Source: Actinomycetes bacterium (GTDB lineage: Bacteria; Actinomycetota; Coriobacteriia; Coriobacteriales; Eggerthellaceae). From it: 64,000 nucleotides of DNA. Shown here piece by piece: positions 6,584 to 15,884 of the stretch. The stretch lies in NCBI GenBank assembly GCA_023460315.1, contig JAEWQO010000136.1, positions 1 to 64,000 on the forward strand, read 5' to 3'. A program made the position numbers and the translations under genes. Below the pieces are notes generated by a model, which saw nothing but the letters and a program-made list of their open reading frames with translations, had not been told where the DNA came from and did not search any database. Position 1 is the stretch's first letter. Each line of letters starts with the position of its first letter.

Positions 6584-6648
6584 TTCGTTCGCATACAGGA
6601 GCGCAGACGGGGCATCCGCCGTCTCGTCTTTTTCGAAAGGAGCGTGTC

Positions 6649-7461
6649 ATGGACTATCTCGCACGTGAATCAGCCGATCTGTCGACCGAGCTGTGGGCCC
6701 GCATCGACGATGCCGTCATCGGAACAGCTCGCAGACAGCTGACCTGCCGCCGTTTCCTCAAGGTGTTCGGCCCCTTGGGCATAGGAGCCACCACCGTCGC
6801 CGTCGACGGCGTTGATAAGGAAGAAGTGCTCGAAGATGGCATCGGCCGCATCATCGGCCGCACGCAGCTCGAGTTGCCGCTTTTCTTCGAGGATTTCACC
6901 CTGCTCGGACGTGACCTTGAATTGGCTGCCCAGACCGGCATTCCCGTCGATCTGTCACCGGCCATCGCCGCCGCGAAGAAGGCAGCCCGCCGTGAGGACG
7001 ACCTCGTGCTGAACGGCAATGCCGCGCTTGGCTCCGCCGGACTTCTCACCGCCAAGGGTTCGACGAAGTTGAAGCGGGGCGACTGGAGCAAAGGCGAGAA
7101 TGCGTTCGCGGATGTCGCAGGAGCCGTGGGCCAGCTTGAAAAGACGGGGTACCTCGGGCGCCATGCCCTCATCCTGTCACCCGATCTCTTCCTCGACCTG
7201 CAGCGCCTGCAGCCGAACACCGGGCTGCTGGAAATCGACCGCATCAAGAAGATCATCGGCGACAACGTCTATATGACCAGCGTTTTGGGAACCGGCAAAG
7301 CCGTGCTGGCAACCCCCGAGCCGGAGTATATGGACCTTGCCTTGGGCCTTGACCTCTCAGTCGGATACGCAGAGCTGGTGGATTTCAACCATCACTTCCG
7401 CATCATGGAGACAGCGGCTGTGCGCATCAAGGATCCTGCGGCCATCGTCGTGCTGTCGTAA
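6649..7461 (+). CDS. Family 1 encapsulin shell protein
   Basis: 270 residues against about 265 for the Thermotoga shell protein. Encapsulins have the HK97 phage capsid fold and self-assemble into icosahedral compartments. The opening MDYLARESADLSTELWARID, the segment CRRFLKVFGPLGIGATTVAV, the central DLVLNGNAALGSAGLLT ('E/DD.v..G....G..GLl') and the C-terminal DLSVGY followed by FNHHFRIME align well with the family. It starts with AAAGGAG nine bases before the ATG. With the EncFtn cargo gene upstream it forms a complete iron-storage nanocompartment. A hairpin (CAGAGAGCC 7509-7517 with GGCTCTCTG 7538-7546) follows. Confidence 0.93.
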   Translation: MDYLARESADLSTELWARIDDAVIGTARRQLTCRRFLKVFGPLGIGATTVAVDGVDKEEVLEDGIGRIIGRTQLELPLFFEDFTLLGRDLELAAQTGIPVDLSPAIAAAKKAARREDDLVLNGNAALGSAGLLTAKGSTKLKRGDWSKGENAFADVAGAVGQLEKTGYLGRHALILSPDLFLDLQRLQPNTGLLEIDRIKKIIGDNVYMTSVLGTGKAVLATPEPEYMDLALGLDLSVGYAELVDFNHHFRIMETAAVRIKDPAAIVVLS

Positions 7462-7640
7462 CATCGTCGCACCAGCGCCCACGCAGGAAAGCAGCAAACC
7501 CCTCCAAGCAGAGAGCCCGGGATCGGCAACGGTTCCAGGCTCTCTGTCTTGTCGGACGCAAGCCCTTCCCAAAATGCCAGCCGGAAGCCGACGGCTAAAG
7601 CCGCAGAGCCCATCACCTTCTTGATGTAACGGTTTGCCAC
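7392..7640 (-). CDS. Doubtful small protein convergent with encapsulin
   Basis: A GTG at 7640 is preceded by AAGGAGG six bases upstream, an almost perfect ribosome site on the minus strand. The frame begins (M)ANRYIKKVMGSAALAVGFRL and runs 82 residues, crossing the encapsulin terminator hairpin and the last 70 bases of the shell gene. The first 25 residues look protein-like; the rest is less convincing. It may be real, frameshifted, or a chance match. No domain recognised. Confidence 0.22.
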   Translation of the reverse strand: MANRYIKKVMGSAALAVGFRLAFWEGLASDKTESLEPLPIPGSLLGGVCCFPAWALVRRCYDSTTMAAGSLMRTAAVSMMRK

Positions 7641-7824
7641 GAGCGACCTCCTTCCCGACATGAGGGGAAAACCCCTATCGTGCGAAGCGGTCGGATCAAC
7701 GTGGCCGATGCCTTCTCGCTTTCCTATAATAATGACGATTGCGTAAAGGATACCGTGCTCGTGGCGCGTTTATGGCATGATGGAACATTGCATAAGCATA
7801 TGCGTGGACACCAAAGGAGATGCG
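7462..7824. other. Gap between encapsulin and fhaA
   Basis: Contains the encapsulin terminator-like hairpin (7509-7546), the doubtful minus-strand frame at 7392-7640, and a TATAAT box (7725-7730) that is the likely -10 of the fhaA operon; its -35 is poor. Confidence 0.4.
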
Positions 7825-9036
7825 ATGGGCTTTCTTTCGAAATTCGAAGGCAAGATGGAAGATACGTTTGAAGGCACCGCTGACAAAATGTTCGACGCGC
7901 CCATCTCACCTGTCCAAATTGCGAAAAAAGCCGAGAAGCAGATGCGCCGCGAGAAAATGGTCGGCGCAGGCAAACAGTATGCGCCCACCCTGTACACGGT
8001 GCTGGTCAATCCCGATGACGACCACCGGCTGTTCGGATACTACCCAACGCTGGCCGGAGAGACCGAAACGTACCTCGCAGCCAAGGCATCAGAACAGGGC
8101 CTCGTCATGGATGGCCAGCCACTCGTCCGCTTCATCGTCGACGACGGCTTGAAGCATGGCAAATTCGATGTCATCGCCGAAGCGGTTGCAGCTCCTATCA
8201 TCGCACAACTGCGGGCAGAAGAGATGCAGCGCTATGGACTTGCCGCACCAGGAGCCGCCCCCTACGGCGACGTGCGCCGTGGCGGCTACGCGCCCAGAGG
8301 CGCGCAAGCTCCCTATCAAGCTCCTGCCCCGCAGCCGTATGCTGCTCCCCTGGGACAATCGCCCTATGGCGAGCAGCCGTACGGCAATGAACAGCCCCCG
8401 GGACATGGCTCATTCGATCCCTACGGCGCCAGCTCCCAAGAGAGCCCCGAGCAGAAGCCTCCCTTGCCCTATGTGCCTGAGGAAGAGATCGACTACGGAG
8501 TCGACTACGGCGAATACACGTTCGACAGCCAGGATTTCGATGACTATCGCAGCGGCGACAACGGCCAAGGAGCCGCATCCTACAGAAACGGCCAGCCCTT
8601 TGCACCAGCTGCTGGTGCTGCCGCTTCAGGTTATGCCGGCATGGCTGCAGGCGCTGCTGGCTATGCGGCAGCTGGCGCAGCTTCCGCCGCCAACACCGTC
8701 GTGTTCTCCGGCGGAGCCCAAGGCGCAACCCCTCTTCCCTCCCAAGCATCCGTTCGGGCGCGGCTGGTCGACACGGCCAACAACAGAACCTACGATCTGG
8801 CGACAGCCCGTCTCCTCATCGGCCGCGAGTCAAAAAACGACATCGTGGTCCATGACATAAACGCCTCGCGCACCCATGCTGAACTCCGCTATGAGCCGCA
8901 GGGCGTCTGGGTAATCGCCGACTTGGGCTCAACCAATGGCACGCTGGTCAATGGCATGGAGATATCAACGCAGCCACTGTATGAGGGCGATCACATCACT
9001 ATCGGCATAACAGATTTTCTGTTTACGCAGGCGTAG
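7825..9036 (+). CDS. fhaA: FhaA-like DUF3662/FHA protein
   Basis: 403 residues from ATG at 7825 (AAGGAG eight bases upstream). Residues 1-120 form the DUF3662 domain of actinobacterial FhaA (MGFLSKFEGKMEDTFEGTAD, ... ISPVQIAKKAEKQM, ... YTVLVNPDD). A long proline/glutamine/tyrosine-rich and acidic linker follows, then an alanine/glycine stretch. The last 95 residues are an FHA domain with LLIGRESKNDIV, ASRTHAELRY and DLGSTNGTLVNG, which binds phosphothreonine. In mycobacteria FhaA is a substrate and partner of PknB in cell-wall regulation. It opens the fhaA-fhaB-pstP-rodA/pbpA-pknB operon. Confidence 0.9.
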   Translation: MGFLSKFEGKMEDTFEGTADKMFDAPISPVQIAKKAEKQMRREKMVGAGKQYAPTLYTVLVNPDDDHRLFGYYPTLAGETETYLAAKASEQGLVMDGQPLVRFIVDDGLKHGKFDVIAEAVAAPIIAQLRAEEMQRYGLAAPGAAPYGDVRRGGYAPRGAQAPYQAPAPQPYAAPLGQSPYGEQPYGNEQPPGHGSFDPYGASSQESPEQKPPLPYVPEEEIDYGVDYGEYTFDSQDFDDYRSGDNGQGAASYRNGQPFAPAAGAAASGYAGMAAGAAGYAAAGAASAANTVVFSGGAQGATPLPSQASVRARLVDTANNRTYDLATARLLIGRESKNDIVVHDINASRTHAELRYEPQGVWVIADLGSTNGTLVNGMEISTQPLYEGDHITIGITDFLFTQA

Positions 9037-9122
9037 CGCATGATCCCTCCAACAATCGCATCAAACGGCCCGGAACGTTCGACCGTCCCCATCGCACCGC
9101 AAAACGTACTGAGGGAGTTCTC

Positions 9123-9536
9123 GTGATCGATGTTGTACTGCTGATCGGGCGCCTGCTGTTTGTCGCCCTCCTTTACCTCTTTCTGTTCGCCGTCATGAAA
9201 ACAGGGATAGGCTTGGTGCGCGGCCAGAGAAAGAAAGAACGCACCTGGAACCTGTCGGTCGAGCATGGCCCAAAAGAGCTGCGAGGCGTTTCCATCGTCG
9301 TGCGCGGCCCGGTCATCGTCGGACGCAGTCCGGGAGCGGACATCGTGATAGCCGCCGGCTATGTGTCGGGCCGCCATGCGCGGTTTTCGCTCATGGGCCA
9401 GAACCTTTTTGTCGAAGATCTCGGGTCAACTAACGGAACGGCCGTGAACGGCCAGCCCATCGCCGAGCCAACAGCCCTCAGAAACAATGACGTCATCAAC
9501 ATCGGCGACGTCGCTATTCGCGTAAGGTTTGCATGA
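9123..9536 (+). CDS. fhaB: FhaB-like membrane FHA protein
   Basis: 137 residues starting at GTG 9123 with GGGAG seven bases upstream. Residues 3-28 are one transmembrane helix (VVLLIGRLLFVALLYLFLFA), and residues 55-137 are an FHA domain with VIVGRSPGADIVI, SGRHARFSLM and DLGSTNGTAVNG. This matches FhaB/FipA of actinobacteria, which interacts with FtsZ-associated division proteins once PknB phosphorylates its targets. The stop overlaps the start of the phosphatase gene (ATGATG at 9533), indicating coupled translation. Confidence 0.9.
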   Translation: MIDVVLLIGRLLFVALLYLFLFAVMKTGIGLVRGQRKKERTWNLSVEHGPKELRGVSIVVRGPVIVGRSPGADIVIAAGYVSGRHARFSLMGQNLFVEDLGSTNGTAVNGQPIAEPTALRNNDVINIGDVAIRVRFA

Positions 9537-10762
9537 TGGCCCGCGATCGCTCATATCAATCCACTCCCCGATCCCGGCGCGGAGCGCTCACCACCTTCGG
9601 CAGCCGCACCGATATCGGATGCCTGCGGGAGCACAACGAAGACAGCCTGGTCGTTGCTCCCCCCCTGTTCGCCGTAGCCGACGGCATGGGAGGACATGCT
9701 GCAGGCGAGGTCGCCTCAGAAGTGGCGGTCAACGTCCTTGCCAAGCAGGCACCTGATCACCCCGATGCAGAAGCGCTCGGACGTGCCGTGGAGGAAGCGA
9801 ACCGCGCCGTCCTTCAAGCGGCTCATGAAGGAAAGGGGCGGGAAGGTATGGGCACCACGATGACCGCCGCCCTGCTCGAAGGCGAGCGCCTGGTCATCGC
9901 GCAGGTTGGCGATTCCCGTGCCTACCTCCTCCACCAGGGAAAGCTCCAACAGCTCACGCGGGATCACAGCCTCATGGCCGACATGATTGAAGCGGGCCAG
10001 CTCACTCCCGAGGAGGCTCGCGTCCACCCGAACCGATCCGTCATCACCCGAGCTCTTGGCAGTGACCCCAACGTCCAACCTGACCTGTACGAGATCAACG
10101 TTGAGACCGGCGACCGCCTGCTCGTCTGTTCGGACGGCCTGTCCAGCATGCTGCGGAACAACGAGATCGCATCGACACTCGCTCGCGTGCGCGATCCGCA
10201 GCGCTGCGCCTCCCAACTCGTCAATGAGGCCATCGCGGCGGGAGGACATGACAATGTCACCGTCATCGTGGCCGACGTGACGGGATTTCGGGAAATCCGT
10301 CAGAGAAAAATGGCACGCAAAACAAAGCTCTCCATCGCGTTCATCTTCGTGCTCTTCGCCGCGATCATCGGCGGCGTCATCTGGGGCGTGTCAGCCTATC
10401 TCAACACCGCCGCCTATCTTATCGACGACAACGGCACCGTCGCCGTGTACCGGGGAGTGCCCGGCAACCTGTTTGGCCTGACGTTCTCGCAGTTCGAAAA
10501 AGGAACCGACATCGAGGTGGCCGACCTGCAACCAGGCGTCGCCAATCGCTTGGCCGAGGGCATTCGCGTTGACGATGTCGCGGCAGCCGATGCCCTGATC
10601 GAAGAGTACCAGCAGGAGGTCGAGCGGACGAGCCAAACACCGGGAGAAAGCACAGAGACAAATGAGGCGGACGCCTCAGGGGCCTCCGCCTCAGGATCGA
10701 CGTCCACGGGCGCATCGACAAGCCAGAACACCGTCTCTGCAGCTTCGGATTCGCGGAGGTAG
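9533..10762 (+). CDS. pstP: PP2C-type Ser/Thr phosphatase PstP
   Basis: About 409 residues; translation may begin at 9533 or at the next ATG, 9536. The N-terminal 245 residues are a PPM/PP2C phosphatase with the metal-binding motifs NEDS, ADGMGGHAAGEVAS, VGDSRAYL, SDGLSSML and GGHDNVTVI. A transmembrane helix follows (IAFIFVLFAAIIGGVIWGV), then a short extracytoplasmic domain and a serine/threonine-rich tail. It should reverse PknB phosphorylation of FHA and cell-wall proteins. The overlap with fhaB and the six-base gap to the next gene place it firmly in the operon. Confidence 0.93.
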   Translation: MMARDRSYQSTPRSRRGALTTFGSRTDIGCLREHNEDSLVVAPPLFAVADGMGGHAAGEVASEVAVNVLAKQAPDHPDAEALGRAVEEANRAVLQAAHEGKGREGMGTTMTAALLEGERLVIAQVGDSRAYLLHQGKLQQLTRDHSLMADMIEAGQLTPEEARVHPNRSVITRALGSDPNVQPDLYEINVETGDRLLVCSDGLSSMLRNNEIASTLARVRDPQRCASQLVNEAIAAGGHDNVTVIVADVTGFREIRQRKMARKTKLSIAFIFVLFAAIIGGVIWGVSAYLNTAAYLIDDNGTVAVYRGVPGNLFGLTFSQFEKGTDIEVADLQPGVANRLAEGIRVDDVAAADALIEEYQQEVERTSQTPGESTETNEADASGASASGSTSTGASTSQNTVSAASDSRR

Positions 10763-10768
10763 ATTGCC

Positions 10769-13525
10769 ATGACCCGCCGCAACCTTGAACTCGTTCTCCT
10801 CTGCATTGCTGCGCCTCTCGTGGTGCTCCTGTTTGCCATGATCGCCATCAACCAGGGACAAACGCTCAACTTCAACACGCTCGGAGTGCCTGCCTGCATC
10901 TTCGCCGCCTTCATCATCGCACACCTCGCCACGCGGAAGTTCGCTCCCGGCGCAGACCCCGCCCTGCTGCCGCTTTCGTTTGCCCTGTCAGGCATTGGCA
11001 TTGCCTTTGTGACAAGACTTGCTCCTGATCTGGCTGTCAACCAAGCCATGTGGCTGTTCCTTGGCGTAGCCTGCATGATTCTCGTCCTGGTGGTCGTCCG
11101 CAACCTCGACAAGATCGCCCGTTTTAAATACACGCTCATGATCGTAGGATTCATCCTTCTTCTCTCACCGCTCATTCCCGGCTTGGGACAGGAGATATAC
11201 GGAAGTCGAATCTGGCTGCATGTGGGAGGCTTTTCCTTCCAGCCGGGGGAGATCGCAAAGATCGTCATCGTGCTGTTCCTCGCGGGCTATCTCGCACAGA
11301 ACCGCGAGATGCTGTCGGTGTTCACCTGGCGCGTTGGCCCCTTCAACCTGCCTGATATCCGAACGCTGCTGCCGCTGCTGCTCATGTGGGGCGTCGCCCT
11401 CGTCATTGTCGTGTTCGAAAAGGACCTCGGCAGCGCCCTGGTGTTCTTCTTCGTATTCCTCACCATGCTCTACGTGACAACCGGCAAGAAGTTCTACCTC
11501 GTCGTGGGCCTTGTGCTGGCAGCAATCGGAGGCGTGGGAGCGTTCTTGGCATTCAACCATGTGCAGATACGCGTCGACACCTGGCTCGACCCCTTCAAGG
11601 ACGCGCAGAACACGGGCTACCAGCTCACGCAGGCCATCTACTCGATCGCAGACGGAGACCTGCTGGGCGTCGGTGTGGGGCGTGGCATGGCGGAGCAGAT
11701 TCCCGTCGTGGAAAGTGACTTCATCTTCGCCGCCATCGCCGAGGAGATAGGCCTTTTGGGAGCAGCAGGCGTGCTGCTGCTGTTCCTGTGCTTCGCCGTC
11801 CGCGGATTCGTGACTGCGGCACGGGCGAAAAGCGATGTGAGCTCGTTTGTGGCCGTCGGCTTGACGGCAACCATCGTGCTGCAGGCATTCATCATTGTCG
11901 GCGGTGTGACGCGTCTCATCCCGCTCACGGGACTCACGCTTCCCTTCATCAGCCAAGGCGGGTCGTCTCTCCTGGCCAGCTTCATCAGCGTCGGTTTCCT
12001 GCTGCGCTGCGGCGACGAGGGCACCGGCGTCGGAACGGAGGTGGCAAGCGCCACCAGCTCGCTGCATGCCAACAGTGTCCTCGGGCGCATCTCGCTCGGC
12101 AAGCGCCTGACGAATAGCATGTTGGTGTTCTCGGCGCTGTTCGCTCTGCTTGTCGGCAACCTCACCCTCATCATGGTGGTGCAGGCCGACAACTACCAGA
12201 ACATGCCGGGGAACAATCACACCCTCGCAAAGGAAGCGCGCATCGAACGGGGCACCATCTCCACGTACGACGGCACGGTACTCGCGCGCAGCGTGCTCAA
12301 CGAAGACGGCACCTACACGCGCGAATACCCCGCAGGCAACCTTGCAAGCCATGTTGTCGGCTACTCCTCAAGCGTCTATGGCACGAGCGGCATTGAAAGC
12401 GCCTACGATGACACGCTGAAGGGGCAGCAGAGCTTTGCCTCCTGGACCGACGTGCTTAACGCAGCCGCCGGCATCGGGACTCCCGGCAACGACGTGACGC
12501 TCACACTGAACTCCAAGATCCAGCAGGCGGCGCAGGATGCCCTCGCGGGGCACAAAGGCGCTTGCGTGGTCATGGACCCCGACACGGGAGCCGTCCTCGC
12601 CATGGCATCGTCTCCAACCTACAACGCCTCGGATGTCGAAAGCTTACTTGAGCAGGCAGCCGCAAATCCCGATAGCGATGACAGCTCCCTGTTGAACCGC
12701 GCAACCGACACCCTTTATGCACCCGGCTCAACGTTCAAGATCGTGACACTGGCAACCGCTTTCGAGAATAACGTCGCCTCAGAAGACACCGTCTACAGTT
12801 CACCGGGAACCATGTCGGTCGGCACGGCCGGAGAGACCGTTTCAAACTTTGACAAGGCCAATTACGGGAACATAACCCTCGCCCGCGCCATGGAGCTTTC
12901 ATCGAATACAGTATTTGGGCAGGTGGGCATTCAAATGGGCGCCGAAACGCTGGTTGAAGGCGCTGAATCGTTTGGATTCAACAAGCAGCTTGACTTCGCC
13001 CTGTCGTTGCGCACCTCGCTCATACCGCAACCTGACGAGATAAGCAGCGACTGGGCACTCGCCTGGCATTCCGCCGGAGAGCCTGTTGGCCAGGACGGGC
13101 CCAATGCCACCGTGCTCCAAATGGCACTCGTGGGCTGTGCCATCGCAAACGACGGCACCATCATGCAGCCCTACCTTGTCGACGGGATATACAACGCCAA
13201 CGGCGAGCGCAGCTTCACCGCCACACCCACCACGTACACGCAAGCCGTCAGCAAAGAAACCGCCAATCGCGTCAAAGAAGTGATGAAAGGGGTCGTCAAG
13301 GAAGGAACCGGCACAGCCGCTGCCATTCCCGGTGTCGAGGTTGCTGGCAAAACCGGCACCGCCGAGAAGGCGGACGGAAATGACAGCTGGTTCGTGGGAA
13401 TGGCGCCGGCCGACAATCCCCGCGTCGTCGTGTCCATCGTCATCGAGAAGGGCGATGAGGGCGTAGCGACGGAAAAAGCACAGAATGTGTTAAAAACGGC
13501 CCTCGAGGTTCAAGGGCTTTTGTAA
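10769..13525 (+). CDS. RodA/FtsW glycosyltransferase fused to PBP2-type transpeptidase
   Basis: 918 residues, combining two proteins normally encoded separately. Residues 1-425 are a SEDS polytopic glycan polymerase (IAINQGQTLNFNTLGVP, GSRIWLHVGGFSFQPGEIAK, FEKDLGSAL, ESDFIFAAIAEE, PLTGLTLPFISQGGSS). A new transmembrane helix at about 450-475 leads into a class B penicillin-binding protein: N-terminal segment RGTISTYDGTVLARS, then transpeptidase with S654 in PGSTFK, an SSN triad member near 712, and K861 in GKTGTAEK. In mycobacteria rodA and pbpA are adjacent genes at this place in the operon, so a fusion would hold polymerase and crosslinker in fixed one-to-one ratio. No stop or frameshift interrupts the junction. 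Confidence 0.92.
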   Translation: MTRRNLELVLLCIAAPLVVLLFAMIAINQGQTLNFNTLGVPACIFAAFIIAHLATRKFAPGADPALLPLSFALSGIGIAFVTRLAPDLAVNQAMWLFLGVACMILVLVVVRNLDKIARFKYTLMIVGFILLLSPLIPGLGQEIYGSRIWLHVGGFSFQPGEIAKIVIVLFLAGYLAQNREMLSVFTWRVGPFNLPDIRTLLPLLLMWGVALVIVVFEKDLGSALVFFFVFLTMLYVTTGKKFYLVVGLVLAAIGGVGAFLAFNHVQIRVDTWLDPFKDAQNTGYQLTQAIYSIADGDLLGVGVGRGMAEQIPVVESDFIFAAIAEEIGLLGAAGVLLLFLCFAVRGFVTAARAKSDVSSFVAVGLTATIVLQAFIIVGGVTRLIPLTGLTLPFISQGGSSLLASFISVGFLLRCGDEGTGVGTEVASATSSLHANSVLGRISLGKRLTNSMLVFSALFALLVGNLTLIMVVQADNYQNMPGNNHTLAKEARIERGTISTYDGTVLARSVLNEDGTYTREYPAGNLASHVVGYSSSVYGTSGIESAYDDTLKGQQSFASWTDVLNAAAGIGTPGNDVTLTLNSKIQQAAQDALAGHKGACVVMDPDTGAVLAMASSPTYNASDVESLLEQAAANPDSDDSSLLNRATDTLYAPGSTFKIVTLATAFENNVASEDTVYSSPGTMSVGTAGETVSNFDKANYGNITLARAMELSSNTVFGQVGIQMGAETLVEGAESFGFNKQLDFALSLRTSLIPQPDEISSDWALAWHSAGEPVGQDGPNATVLQMALVGCAIANDGTIMQPYLVDGIYNANGERSFTATPTTYTQAVSKETANRVKEVMKGVVKEGTGTAAAIPGVEVAGKTGTAEKADGNDSWFVGMAPADNPRVVVSIVIEKGDEGVATEKAQNVLKTALEVQGLL

Positions 13526-13603
13526 ATAAGGTATGCTGATGACCAAATGACGGTCTTACCGGGGCAGCACGGCCAAAGCATGTGACCTAAAGGAGCAAGA
13601 ATC

Positions 13604-15577
13604 GTGACCGGAAACATGATAGGCAGGATTTTCAACAACCGCTACCAAATAACCGAGCGCATCGGAATCGGCGGCATGGCTGAAGTGTATCGTGCCCAAG
13701 ACAACGTCTTGGGCCGCATGGTGGCCGTGAAGATCATGCTGCCTCAATATGCCGCCGATTCGAACTTCACCCAGCGTTTCAAGCAGGAGGCTGCCGCCTC
13801 CGCCAACCTTCAGAGTCCCTATATCGTGAACGTCTATGACTGGGGGCAAGACGAAGGAACCTATTACATCGTCATGGAATTCGTGCGCGGATCGGATCTG
13901 AAAACTGCCATCAACGAGCGCGGCGCCATCAATCAGCGCAAGGCAGCCGAAATCGGATCACAGGTATGCCAGGCGCTTTCCGTCGCGCATAACCTGGACA
14001 TCGTGCACCGTGACATCAAGCCGCAAAACATCATGGTCCAGCCTGACGGCAATGTGAAGGTGATGGATTTTGGCATCGCACGTGCCAAGAATTCCGTCAT
14101 GACGCAGACCTCATCCGTGTTGGGCACGGCGCATTATATCTCCCCCGAGCAGGCACAGGGCAAGGAGCTGACCGCCACAAGCGACATCTATTCGCTCGGA
14201 ATCGTACTGTATGAGGCAGCGACGGGCAAGCTGCCGTTTGACGGACCCGATGCCGTGAGCGTGGCCATGAAGCAGGTCAATGATTACCCCACGCCCCCTC
14301 GCGAGATAAACCCCGACCTTGACCCAGCGCTTGAGGCCATCATCATGAAGGCCATGTCCAAGAACCCCTCTGAGCGCTTCGCCACCGCCCAAGACATGCG
14401 CCATGCCCTGAATGACTACCTTGCCGGACGCCCTGTTGCGCTCGGAGGATTCACCGGCGCCGAAACTGCCGTCATAGGCGGCGTCGCGCCCTTGTCTGCC
14501 GATGGCACTGCCGTCATGCCCGCCATGGGCGGCACCAACCCCGTGAACAGCGGGAACGGTGGAAAAAACTATCGCAACTCCAATACCAAGAAGAAAAGCC
14601 CCAAGAAGGCGATCGCCATCGTCATTGGCATCATTGCCGCATTGGCCCTCATCGGCGGGCTCGCGTTTGCTTTCACGGGAGGGTTCAGCTCAGGCGATCC
14701 CGTTCCCGACGTGACGGGCAAGACCGTCGACGAGGCCACAACCGTCCTCCAAAACGCCGGATTTGAAGTGGGCACCACCAGCACAAAATATGACGATAGC
14801 GTTGAGGCAGGAAAAGTCATTAGCCAAGATCCTGCCGCTGAGGCCAAGCGGGAAAAGGGCACGAAAGTCAACCTCGTCGTCTCTCAGGGAACTGAGCAAG
14901 TCTCGGTACCAGACCTGACAGGCATGTCTGCCGATGAGGCCAAGCAGGCCCTGAAAGAAAAGGGGCTGGTGCCTGTCGGAGGCGAGGCAAAATATTCCGA
15001 CACCGTTGCGCAAAACCGGGTCATGGGCCAGTCTCCCGCAGCAGGCAGCACGGTTGCCAAGGGCGCCTCGATTGAATACTACCTCTCTCTCGGCACTGAA
15101 AGCATCAGCGTGCCTGATGTCGTTGGCAAGGGTGAAGCGGCTGCGAGAGCATCCCTCCAGAACGCCGGGTTTGACGTGACCGTCGACTATTCCTACAGCG
15201 ACAGCGTGGCCGAGGGCAACGTGATCAGCCAATCTCCCAACGCCAACTCCAAGCTCGGCAAAGGAGAGACCGTTTCCATCACCGTCAGCAACGGCAAGCA
15301 GCCAGCTTCGTCCTTCACCGTGTCCGCCTCCACCATTGGTGACGGCGGATATGTCTCCCCCAGTTCCATGACCGTCGACAAGGGCAGCAGCGTCACCTTC
15401 ACCGTGTCCGTCAACACGGGCTACACCGTATCGTCCGTGACGGACACGAATGGCAAAACCTACTCGGTCAGCGCGAGCGGAGGTACGTTCACCGTGAGCA
15501 ACGTGACCAGCGATGTGGCGGTGACGGTGACGTTCAAGCAGGAGACGACATCCAACCAGACCGACGTCACGTCCTGA
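13604..15577 (+). CDS. pknB: PASTA Ser/Thr kinase, PknB type
   Basis: 657 residues from GTG at 13604, AAAGGAG eight bases upstream. Residues 12-275 are a Hanks-type kinase: glycine loop IGIGGMAEVY, K43 in VAVK, D137 in HRDIKPQN, D155 in DFG, and a threonine-rich activation loop (MTQTSSVLGTAHYISPE). A basic juxtamembrane stretch and one helix (IAIVIGIIAALALIGGLAFA) precede three PASTA repeats (about 365-432, 433-500, 501-567), which sense muropeptides or lipid II in known members. An unusual extra C-terminal domain of about 75 residues follows, rich in serine, valine and threonine, resembling secreted beta repeats. Last gene of the operon; a strong terminator follows. Confidence 0.95.
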   Translation: MTGNMIGRIFNNRYQITERIGIGGMAEVYRAQDNVLGRMVAVKIMLPQYAADSNFTQRFKQEAAASANLQSPYIVNVYDWGQDEGTYYIVMEFVRGSDLKTAINERGAINQRKAAEIGSQVCQALSVAHNLDIVHRDIKPQNIMVQPDGNVKVMDFGIARAKNSVMTQTSSVLGTAHYISPEQAQGKELTATSDIYSLGIVLYEAATGKLPFDGPDAVSVAMKQVNDYPTPPREINPDLDPALEAIIMKAMSKNPSERFATAQDMRHALNDYLAGRPVALGGFTGAETAVIGGVAPLSADGTAVMPAMGGTNPVNSGNGGKNYRNSNTKKKSPKKAIAIVIGIIAALALIGGLAFAFTGGFSSGDPVPDVTGKTVDEATTVLQNAGFEVGTTSTKYDDSVEAGKVISQDPAAEAKREKGTKVNLVVSQGTEQVSVPDLTGMSADEAKQALKEKGLVPVGGEAKYSDTVAQNRVMGQSPAAGSTVAKGASIEYYLSLGTESISVPDVVGKGEAAARASLQNAGFDVTVDYSYSDSVAEGNVISQSPNANSKLGKGETVSITVSNGKQPASSFTVSASTIGDGGYVSPSSMTVDKGSSVTFTVSVNTGYTVSSVTDTNGKTYSVSASGGTFTVSNVTSDVAVTVTFKQETTSNQTDVTS

Positions 15578-15884
15578 CGAATCGAGCGAGGCTTGATGCC
15601 GGTCCCGCATCCGCATCGAATTTCCCGCTTCGACGATGTGCCTCGCTTTCAAAGGGCGAGGCACATTTCTTATCCCCGACATGACGAGACGAGCATCAGC
15701 CGATAAGCAAGCCGATGCCGGGAAGGACTCAGGCGTTTCCCGGCATCGGCCCCGAAGGATCGCCCGATCGTGACCGCTGGCCTCCCCCGCCCCGCGTCTT
15801 GTGAGCCAAAGATATCTTGTGGGCACGACGCTCTTCCATTGTTTCACGCCGCAGCGCGCGGGGGAATGCTACAATACCAATCGC
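15578..15884. other. Gap holding the pknB terminator
   Basis: Contains the intrinsic terminator at 15636-15672 and, just before tRNA-Arg, a TACAAT box (15870-15875) that is a probable -10 for the tRNA. Nothing else recognised. Confidence 0.45.
15636..15672 (+). terminator. Intrinsic terminator of fha-pkn operon
   Basis: ATGTGCCTCGC (15636-15646) pairs perfectly with GCGAGGCACAT (15656-15666) around a nine-base loop; TTTCTTAT follows. Confidence 0.8.

Noticed and set aside
11165..12352. Minus-strand frame of 395 residues opposite the RodA-PBP fusion
   Set aside because: Histidine/glutamate/glutamine-rich antisense of membrane-helix codons, with no start signal.
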